This document shows, in pieces, positions 49,163-64,000 of a DNA stretch of 64,000 nucleotides. Under the pieces are notes generated by a model. That model saw nothing but the letters and a program-made list of their open reading frames with translations. It was not told the origin of the DNA and did not search any database. The translations under genes were made by a program, and so were the position numbers. Source of the stretch: Channa striata (Eukaryota > Chordata > Actinopteri > Anabantiformes > Channidae). Positions within the stretch are counted from its first letter, which is position 1; the number at the start of each line of letters is the position of its first letter. The stretch spans positions 62,001 through 126,000 of the forward strand of contig JAUPFM010000054.1 of NCBI GenBank assembly GCA_033026295.1, given 5' to 3'.

Positions 49163-49350
49163 TTTCCTGTTTACTCCAGTTTTCTCCCACAGTCCAGAGA
49201 CAAGCATGTTAAGTTAATTGGTGACTGTAAATTGCCCGTAGGTGTGAATTCAAGTGTGAATTTCTGTCTGGGTTGGCAGTGAGATAGACTGGAGACCCAC
49301 CTCTTGACCACTGACAGCTGGGATAGACTCAAGCCCCCAGCACAGGATAA
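49163..49350 (+). repeat. Widespread fish interspersed repeat in cul1 intron 1
   Basis: The phrases 'tttctcccacagtccagaga', 'ttaattggtgactgtaaatt', 'gcccgtaggtgtgaattcaa', 'gatagactggagacccacc' and 'gctgggatagactcaagccc' follow in the order of a very common vertebrate repeat. A shorter piece of it is at about 48750-48772 and another at 17405-17470. Confidence 0.75.
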
Positions 49351-49504
49351 GCATATAGTCCTTAATACTTTATTTTAACTTTGAACTTTCTTTTGTTTTT
49401 CTGATGAAATTAGGTCCATTTCTGAGATTCTCATGCTCCTCTTAGCTGCTGCTAGTTATGGAAGATTCAGTTGACTTAAACTTTACAAAGGCCCCCTGCA
49501 CTTA

Positions 49505-50352
49505 CCCCCGTATTTTTGACCACTACTTTTTACGTTTTGAACCATGCGGCTTTAACAGAGATGCGGCTTTTCTAGAATTTTTTGCAGCCCTCAGATGGGC
49601 GCTGTAGATGGAAGCTTTTATTCTTAGCGCATGCAACCCAAGACGCACAACAGCAAAATACGGTAATATTTTTACACCCTCACCCCCTCATTAATGGAAA
49701 ACACGAAGAAATTCCTATGATGCAGCTTTTAATTTGAAGCCATCGATCTGGCTATCCGTGAAGGAAATCGAGTGTGACAGTGGTTTCAATGCTCAGGAGG
49801 AAGATGGCGATTTGTGGTTTGTCTTGTTAACAGTGCGCAGGAAGAAAAAGTGACAGTGGTTTTCAGTGGTTTTTCGCAGGAGGAAGAAAAATAAAGCAAC
49901 TTGGTTTTTGCACAGGAGGAAGATTAATAAAACCATGACTTTTCTGTTTTGTGTGATCAGCACTTTTACTGCCGTGTTACAGGCACCATTCAGGTTCAGG
50001 TGTATGAATAAAGACTTTTACAAAATCTTTTGTTGCTCAACTCCTGAACAATAAGAGACGTCTTCTCCTTTGGCTATGGAACAAGCCATTTATTTATAAC
50101 AAGGACGTTTTTTCGGCTCTGTACATTCAGCCACACATTACTCTTTGTTTACTTCAGAACATCCTCATGCCTACTGTGAACAATGAGTAGGAGCGCATAC
50201 ATTTATTATTTCTCAGCCTGGATATTGGCGGCTTATAGTCCGAGCGGTTTATATGTGACCAAATATGTATTTCTTTTTAAATGTATTTCTTTTAAATTTT
50301 AGCGGGTGCGGCTTAAACTTAGGTGCGCACTATAGTCCAGAATTTACGGTAT
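49505..50352. mobile_element. Decayed nonautonomous DNA transposon in cul1 intron 1
   Basis: The right end reads 'gcactatagtccagaattta' then CGGTA, preceded by 'cggcttatagtccgagcgg', wording known from terminal repeats of a DNA transposon group widespread in fish. The left end near 49509 carries a degenerate inverted counterpart ('ccgtatttttgaccactact') and 'catgcggctttaacagagat'. The roughly 850-base interior has no transposase-like frame, so it looks like a nonautonomous, old copy. Exact ends and target-site duplication were not established. Confidence 0.6.
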
Positions 50353-53300
50353 TCTTTTAGCATATTTAGACATCAATTTCAAGAGGGCTTGTCTTGTTGG
50401 ATTTTGTTTTTAATTCTTTCAATGACTTTGGCCTGTGTGTTTCAGAAATGTTTTTACTTTGTTGCTCACTGACCATAAAAAAGGATTTTGCTTATGTTTA
50501 CTTCAGCTCTTTTTTCAATTAAAGTTGAATACATTTAAATCTGATTAAATTAGTAAAATTTCTACATTAGATGATGACAATAGTCCATGTGGGTTAAGTT
50601 TTTTCCAGCTATGCAGTAAAAATACATGAAAGCTATATGATGTTATTTAAGCTGATATATTCTACGGATGAACTACATCATTTTGATCATTGTGTAATCC
50701 GGAACTTCTTTTAAGTCTTTATTGGGACTAAAGGTGAATGTTTTTTTTCAGTTACACTCTTTAGTCTTTGGTTTAGTGCCAGGTTTGTCTCTTTGGTCGT
50801 GTCATATGAGCTTATTCCTCAATATACAGAGGCTACGTTTCAGTCTTTTAATCATTAGTCTTAATCATACTTGTGTAGACTTGTCTTTTTTTTCCTCAGA
50901 ATCAACTTGTTAGAGTGGGAACAAGTGTGTGTATTTATGCAGATCATGAAGTTTGGAATATGTTGGAATGTCATGTAGTAGCAGTGTAAAGAACTTGTTT
51001 CATGGTTACCGTGTAAAGAGGCTGCAGATTGTATAGCGACAGCATAAAAATGTTCATATTTTTCTCTTATATCTGTTGTTTCACATCTTGTGGAATTTGT
51101 CAGTGTAAGGAAAACCATGCATGACACAGCTGTCTTTTGTTGCCAGAATAAGAAAAACCCTTTTTTTTTTTTTTTTTACATTTTTATTAATATTGTGGAG
51201 TCGAGTGTGTTACATCGAGACATTCCATGTGCTGTGGTTTTGAAAGGAATGTTATATTGCCATTTTTTGTGTAATTAGAAACATCTATTTGAGCCAGTTT
51301 CTTCCGTAATGTTGATAATATTTGGAACATATGTTGTTCCTAATTTTTCTTTGGTTTAGTGGAATGGTCCTTTTTCTGCCCAGCCTCTTGACATGTACAT
51401 ATGTGGCTCTAATGTTTTTCTGGTAAAAATACCTGTCAACACAATGTCTTTGTATTGCTGGATGTGCATTTTTCATTATTGTAAAAAGAAGTTGATTACG
51501 AGCGTAACTCACATCTTCAAGCCAGTTGACTGACTGATTTGACCAGTTTTGCAATTGTGATTTATCATTTAAAACCTTTCCTCTCATCTGTATTTTTAAG
51601 TGCAAACCAGCAATGAATGATACGAATACAGAGAAAATAATGAAACCACTCTTTCATGTCGACTGTGCATATACATGTACGTGCAGTCAAACATTGCCTA
51701 GACAAACCTTTTTTCATTTCAGCCATTCTGTTCTTAACACAGTCCTCCGTTAACAGTTTTACCAACCCTGTTTCTCTCTCCCTCCCCACTCCCCCTCTTT
51801 GCCTGGTTCCACATTAGTTGGTGGGAGAAAAATGGAAACGTTAGCCCACAACATGCAACATTGTCATTGAGGTTCCAGCGGACTGGTGTAGACGCTCTCT
51901 CTCGCAGACAGTTGTGTTCTCTAGAACACAGACAGTGAACTTTAAAAATGAACTACATTAAATAGTTTTGACCCATTTTGTTAAGTGATGCTCACACACT
52001 TTAGTTCCTCTCTTAACTGATCCAAGCAGCATTTAGAGGTGGCATTAGCAATGTCTTTTTCAAAATATTCTAGGATATTTGTGGTGTTTTACCTTGTGTA
52101 CAACACCACATTCTGTTGTGAAGCCTCTCATTTAAACCAAAATATATAATCCAGACGTGACTTTACGATTTCACCTAGAATCATGTGTTGCTCATCGGGA
52201 TTTGCTTCTGTTCAGGCTACTTTCACTGCTGTCAGCACCGCTGAATTTTAGCATTTGTGTGTCTTAAACTTTCTTCCTCCTCATCCTCTTGTACTTCCTC
52301 TGCCGGTTGGGGAGGGCTGGTCTCTGCATGTGAAGCCTATGGCAACGCTACCCTTATTATTGTACCATTGAAATCATTTGCGTTGCCGCGTTGAAAATAT
52401 CGTTCATTTAAATTGTGATATCGATTGAAAAACGATTAATCATTACAAAACTTTGTGCATTAGGCTGAAAGTGACGGTGCTGGAGGGCAGTGATGGTGCA
52501 GTCAATCCAAAGGGCCGGTGAGTCTCTCCTTGGCTGCTCTACTGAATGCTGAGCAGAGCAACAGAAATCAAAAGCTGCTTACGCTAATGAAATGTCCTCT
52601 ATCGCTGCTTAACCCGGCATATGATCAGTTTGCATTCACACACACACACACACACACGCGCCTTATGAGCGTGAATGTGTTTAAGAATTACACATCATTC
52701 TGATTCATGTTCAGCTTAAGTACCATAGCTTCTTATGACTCACCCTCAGAATTTCATGTTTTTGTTTCTGTTAGCAATTTAAAGAAACCAGAGAATCCGA
52801 GTAGTGAGATGTATTTCTGTTTCAGGCTCTGCACTTGGAGAAAATGGCAGGCTCATACCTGTGTTTTTTTCCTTTTTGCTGTGGTTTGCATTGTTTGTGT
52901 TTTAAATGTAGGGTATTAGGTTGTTGAGTCTAGCCAGGACACACGGTGACCAGGATAATCTGATTTACCAGGCTGAGCTTTATTTCACCGCTCTTGCTCT
53001 CTGCCTCGCTCTCCACCACCTTTCCTATACTTCCCTTTGAGTAAATGTCGATCATACACCCTGATCAGTGAGTTCTGCCAAAACTTGCAGACCTTAAGGC
53101 TTAGTGTGAAAGGGTGGAGAACAACGGAGTGCAGTTTGTGCTCCGGACGTTTGTTTGGTTTGTAGCACGTTGGCTGTCATTGCCTACAATTCCTAATATG
53201 TGTGTATGCTACAACTTCACACCCAACTTGTTGCTGCAGACAGCAGGGTAAGGCATTTTGTGAGTCATTTTATTTAAATGTAAAGACATATTTGTTCAGT

Positions 53301-54237
53301 GCACCTGCAAGCCGATGATTGATGTTAATTTGTTTTTGGTGGCACTTGTATTGTTTAGCAGTGTCTTGTTTTTCCTTACCTTTTTGAAATGGGTAACTCT
53401 CTTTGCTTGAAATTCAGTATGACATACAATATCATTCAATGTAAAGTAACATGAAGCCATGGATTTAAAAACTTACAAAGGTGGATTTTATGAAATTGAA
53501 GCAAGCAGTGGTTAATTTCTTAAGATAGCAGTAGTGTTTTCATAATTGGTTGATTGGCTGATTATTTAGTAAATGTATTGATTTTTATCATTTTATATAC
53601 AAAACTTAAAACTTAAAACTGAAAAATGTTTGTTATATTCTCCTGGAGCCAGTGATGCAATGAACGTAGTGCATTTAACAAACAAGCATCCCACATGGCA
53701 AGATAAACCAAATCATACCTTCCCATTTGATAATCTCTGGCATATTTGTTTGGAAAATGATTGAAAACCATGATCAAAGCAGCCAATTTAAAAAAAAAAA
53801 AATCTTTTGATATGAAATGTTGTTTTTTTTTCTAGTGACATCTAGTGTTGTTGCTGTGGCTCGGATGCACAAAAGCCAGATTTGTCCCCAACACAAGTCA
53901 TGACCTTTGAGCTTTTGCCTTTCTGCCATATGTAAAGTAGGAACATGCAGACATTGTGTTGATGACCAGACAAGAGTTTTCTGTTTCCCAACAAACCTCC
54001 TAGAAGCTGTTGCCTACCGTCAAGCCATCCACATCCTTTTAACTCCCGGCAACATACCTGTCACAGTTGATAATAAGTCCCATACTATTGTGGCAAATAT
54101 CTAATACCTTCTGATGTGGTAATCTGAAATCTGATCCAGGTGCTGCTGTAAAGGGCACCTTTCTTACCCCTGCTGAATAGAAGCACAAGAGGAGGAGAGA
54201 CTAAACACACTGTACCTTCTGTAGCCGAATGGCTACT

Positions 54238-54287
54238 CTGAGGTATTGTCTGCCCCAGTTGCCATGGCAACTGCCAAAGTACCTCAG
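54238..54287. promoter_or_regulatory. Palindromic RFX X-box-like element in cul1 intron 1
   Basis: CAGTTGCCATGGCAACTG at 54256-54273 is a perfect 18-base palindrome that contains GTTGCCATGGCAAC, the classical RFX X-box form. CTGAGGTA at 54238-54245 and TACCTCAG at 54280-54287 are also mutually complementary. The surrounding 54080-54420 is more GC-rich than the rest of the intron and could be a conserved noncoding element. Confidence 0.5.
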
Positions 54288-57200
54288 ATAGGTAGGGCTG
54301 CCTTTCTGAGCTAAGCAAGGATCTGTTGGAGAGGAGTGGAGGCTGAAAGAGGTCTCGAGTCTGGACTGAGGTGCGCTGTACAACTGAGGCGACATCTTTG
54401 AGTGGTTTCACTCATTTGTCAATGACCTACTTTATATCATTAAATACCTGAAGCTTTTAATACCAAATTAAAAGCATTTGATATTTCAAAGAAGTCTATT
54501 AATGTTGTGCGTCAGTGATATTGATGAATAAAACTAAAACAAAACACCCCAAATCAGTAAGTCTGTTTTTGGATCATTAAATTGTACAACAGAAACAAAA
54601 CAAATGAGTGTGAATGGGATAGGGCAGTGGAAAAAGACTTGGTGAATAACTTGTGATGCACATGAACATTTGAATTATCTATCACACAAGTATCTAAAAT
54701 TATGAAAGAAACCTCAGATCTGTGTGGACTGGTGAAGAGGCTGTATTCTTTCTCAAATTAATACATATATCAAACAAATGGTAAATTTACATTCTGTGTC
54801 ATATTTAATGTTTTTTTTTTTTTAATGGGTTAAGAGTTGGATGCATTGGTTTAATGGCTTTCGATTGGAGAATAAGGGCTGCCAGCAGTTTTATGTCATG
54901 CCCTCAATCCCCAGTATCGGCACGGTGTCTGTGGGTGAGTTAAAGAAGGACGACTGGCTCTTCATTATGGAAATGCACATTATTCTGCGTTTTGTTTTGC
55001 CAGATTTCAGCAAATGTAGTTTAAAAATGTGTCCAGCATGTAAATGGAATATTTAAATCTTACTGTATGGGTTTGTTCTGTTTGAATATTTTGATACTTC
55101 TTTTTTACCTGTAAATGACCCATTTGGGAAAAGACATGTTTTCCAGTACATCAGCAAGTCGTCTGTGTCAAGACATTTGTGAGTAACCTGCCTCATTGTG
55201 AGTCTCAAGACGTGTAAGCCTGGTTGTTTAGTGTCGGCGACTGTGTGAGGAGGCCAGGTCAACAGTTTGCAGCCACGGTGCTTCGGTCAGACTGTCTCAT
55301 CAAAGTCCAGATAAGTCTGGATCTTACTGCTTTACTTTTGACTCGGTGCTGTATTGTCTTTATTGTCCTTCTCCTTTGTGATTCTTGAAACAGAGTTGAA
55401 AAATTAGTCAGCTGATTGTTTTTAATGACAAAAATGTATTGACAGCAAGAGAGTTTGCAGTGACCCCAATGTGTGCAGTACACGAGAACCACACGAGCTA
55501 GAGGCAGCCCCACATTTTTAATACTTAAATAATTAACATGGTATCAAAAATGTGATAACTTCCATGTCTTGGCATCTTAACTGTGAATTAATTTCCTGCT
55601 TTGCTCAGTTTATATCATTGAAAAAATGTGTCTTGAGAAACAGTAAGATTTTTTGGGGGGGATTTTGTTAACAAAACCCATTTCAGTCCACTCATTTTTC
55701 TCTTATGATGTTGGAGTTGTTTTCAAATGAAAACCACACTACTAGGTTTGCTCTTGGTTTTCACATGTAGTTTGAAAAATGATGTATTTTCTGTCCTGTG
55801 GAAAAATTACACGTGTGGTTAGTTAAAAAGTAGAGCTCAAACAAAGCAAGTTGACAAAAGAATTAATTTTATTAGCTAGCAGGTTTTATTTGGACTTTAT
55901 GAAAAAGGTTAGGGAAATCATTTGAGTTTTACAATATTTTCTCAAGCAGAATAAAATGTCTGAAATACTTTTAGCAGCATCCCTGGTAGAAATAATATTC
56001 AGTCTCTGTGCTGTAGTCCAATTCTTTCTAGTGTTATTAGTTTGCTGTTAAAAAGAGAAAAAATCTTTCTCTTCATGTGCCTTTTTCCCTGAACATGCCA
56101 TATGAATGGCTAAATATAGTTTGCTGTTTGGCGCAAGAAGCAACCTGGCACCGGCACACTTTTGTTGTCTCATTTGAAGACCAAAAGTCAAGCATTTTCT
56201 TTTTTGTTTTTATCGTGCGTTTAGAAGGAGCAGCACATTGGGCACTGCCACATTACTGAAGCTTCTCAGACGTCAAGTGTTTCCTCGCTGTCTGGCACCA
56301 CTGGCCCCTACTTGTCAACAGGGACAGGAAGTAAACAGAACAGGTCACTCGGCTTCCTCCGCTCATCTATTGAGGGACTATTGCACTTGGGTCATGTCCT
56401 GAGTCTCCGGCCCTAATAGCTGTGAATGGCCAGAAACAGGCTGCGCTGCATGCCTGGTATTTCTAAATATAGACGCACTGCCTACATGCGCACAGCAGTT
56501 CCTACCCAAACACCCGTCCTTTAGTCTCTCTGCTTCTTCCAGGCTGCATTTGTGCTGAAGTTGCTACATAAAACAGGTTTGTCCTTAAACGTTCTTGGGT
56601 ATCAATAGGAGCGCGTGCAAGACATCGCTTTTAATAAATCATGGCAGTGTTGGTGCTGCAATTAATTTAAGTTCCAGAATTTGAACACTGTTTTTGATGA
56701 ACCAGTCAATGATTTATTCTGTGAGGTGTCAAAAATACATAACTGATAGATCACGTTGTCAACGGCTCACTTTAGAACAGATTGAAGATTTTCCACTTTG
56801 ACATATTAAAGACTTTTGGTTGTTTTGTTCAGGTTACAAAAAAACCAAATAACTTTCACTTACTTCCAGAAACAAAATCAAAAGTTCCAGTCATTGAATA
56901 TGTCTGTATATGTGGAATGTGCACATAATCTTCTCAGTGACTCATACGACTCTACAGCATGAAAAGTCCATTGGGGTTTTCTGTCTTATCACTCTGTGTC
57001 TCATTCTCATCCTCCCTTTATGCCACTTAAGAGATGGTGATGTTGCAAACGTCAGGGGAGTCGAGCATCCATTTCCATTGTCCCGGTGTCCTGTTGGTGG
57101 GGATGAAATTACAGCTTTAGGTCTATCAGTTAGCCTTAATAATCATGTCTGCTTCTGCTGTCATCAGCGTCACTCTCAAACAGCTGACTCTCGTGGTAAT

Positions 57201-57910
57201 GTTGCAGTCGTGACCTGGCCCACATATTCGAACACCTTACGTTTTAGATGAGCATTTTTAGAGTTCTTTGTATAATCGTTGCTCAGGATTACATCAGGTA
57301 GTTTTCGTCCAGGTTTCTTTTAGTTTTGGACAAATTCGTGGAAGTTAAAAAATTGTCTCATCGTGAGGAACCATTGCAGATCATTGGCTGGAAACCAGTC
57401 CAGGTCTTTACTGTCCTGGTTAAGGAAACCATTCAGGTGTTGAAGTGGACTAATCTGTAATTAGCTGAGTGATGTCAGGGCTGGGTCAGCACTGTGTCTA
57501 CAGGGATCAAAGCCAGGTGTCAGTAGATACATCTACATAACTTGCCTGCCTAACTTCTACTTAACCTTTTTATTTGCAACCCCAAAATTATCTGGAAATT
57601 TAAAAAAGTTTGATCAAATTCCTTCATTTCATTCACAGGTCATCTAGTTAGGGTTCCCGCAGCTTTAAGGTGGTGGAGTGCAAGAAAGCACCACCCAGGC
57701 GTTTAGAGTGGGACCTGCACCCGTCTCACAACCAGCGACGAGCTTCCTGAAGTGCTGGTGCTTCTGCCGCCAGATGGACCGCGCACTCTAAGCCAAGAGC
57801 GAGTCAGCAGAGAAATCAACTGAGGAGTGGAGCCGGGGGCAGAAAGCTCACCGGAGCAGGAAAGGACGGGCACAGTTTGGTAGGGAGAGGTGAGGACAAA
57901 GGGCTCTACG

Positions 57911-63585
<5,675 letters not shown>

Positions 63586-64000
63586 GTAAGACAGTAGAAA
63601 TGAGGTTCGGATCAGCTCAGAAGATATTGCAAGGTCTGAAAATAGAAAAGTATCCAGCAAATATGCAATAAACGCAGCATTTGTTTAGGGGGAATTTGGC
63701 TCTGATCTGAGTCTTGAACTCCAATTTTATATAATCACCCCAGTGTCACAAATCACACTTCTGCTCCAAGGGATTCTGGATTTTTCACATCACCCTAATA
63801 ATTACTGTAAATAGTTGGTCCCTAAAGTTTACAAAGAGGTGCTATTGTAGATCATGTTTGAACACAAATTAGTCACAAAAACTGCTTTAGATTGAAAGAT
63901 TTGTATTTCTATCCATTGCAGTTTTGTCTATCGAATTGAACCACGTCTAAATCCCTGTTTGTGCTGGAGAACTTGCATTAACTCCAAAATGAGGTTCAGA

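Larger units (their letters stand above)
47435..57638 (+). other. cul1 intron 1 (10 kb), mostly unremarkable
   Basis: This leader intron holds the repeats at 49163-49350 and 49505-50352, a CA tract near 52637-52658, several T-runs (about 49088-49104 and 51161-51178) and the palindrome at 54256-54273. No coding exon was recognised. Segments such as 56280-56560 look more complex than their A+T-rich surroundings and may be regulatory, but nothing specific was seen. Confidence 0.5.

Overview
This is vertebrate nuclear DNA, almost certainly from a teleost fish. Short multi-exon genes have GT/AG introns, promoters are CpG-rich, CA/GT microsatellites are abundant, and several interspersed repeats look like ones common in fish genomes. 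No gene is bacterial, viral or organellar. All gene models below were assembled by hand from splice signals, reading phase and remembered family sequences; no alignment could be run.

Layout. (1) 0.4-7.35 kb, + strand: an eIF5A gene (eif5a2 by neighbourhood). (2) 8.76-10.56 kb, +: rpl22l1, with a 5'TOP-like start. (3) 13.3-19.75 kb, +: slc7a14, a CAT-like lysosomal amino-acid transporter. As written here it lacks the segment for its last membrane helices and carries a one-base frame break in the final exon. (4) 19.8-22 kb, - strand: cldn11, convergent with slc7a14. (5) 22.4-~38.5 kb, -: a polyhomeotic gene (phc3-like) with FCS zinc finger and SAM domain. (6) 40.1-43.5 kb, +: a five-exon gene for a 215-residue basic, coiled-coil protein that I could not name. 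(7) 47.2-64 kb, +: the 5' two-thirds of cul1 (558 residues in frame), running off the right edge.

From memory, eif5a2, rpl22l1, slc7a14, cldn11 and phc3 all lie in the human 3q26.2 neighbourhood. PRKCI and SKIL, which lie between CLDN11 and PHC3 in human, are absent here, phc3 is in the opposite relative orientation, and cul1 (human 7q36) follows. The window therefore spans at least one rearrangement breakpoint. The genes do not form a pathway: they cover translation (eif5a2, rpl22l1), transport and junctions (slc7a14, cldn11), Polycomb repression (phc3) and SCF ubiquitin ligase scaffolding (cul1).

The most interesting observations are: a 110-base intron in the unnamed gene with a CA tract at its start and a complementary GT tract at its end, able to fold the splice sites together; the broken 3' part of slc7a14; the missing glutamine-rich N-terminal block of phc3; an 18-base perfect RFX-type palindrome in cul1 intron 1; and a possible extra first exon 0.7-0.9 kb upstream of the cul1 leader.
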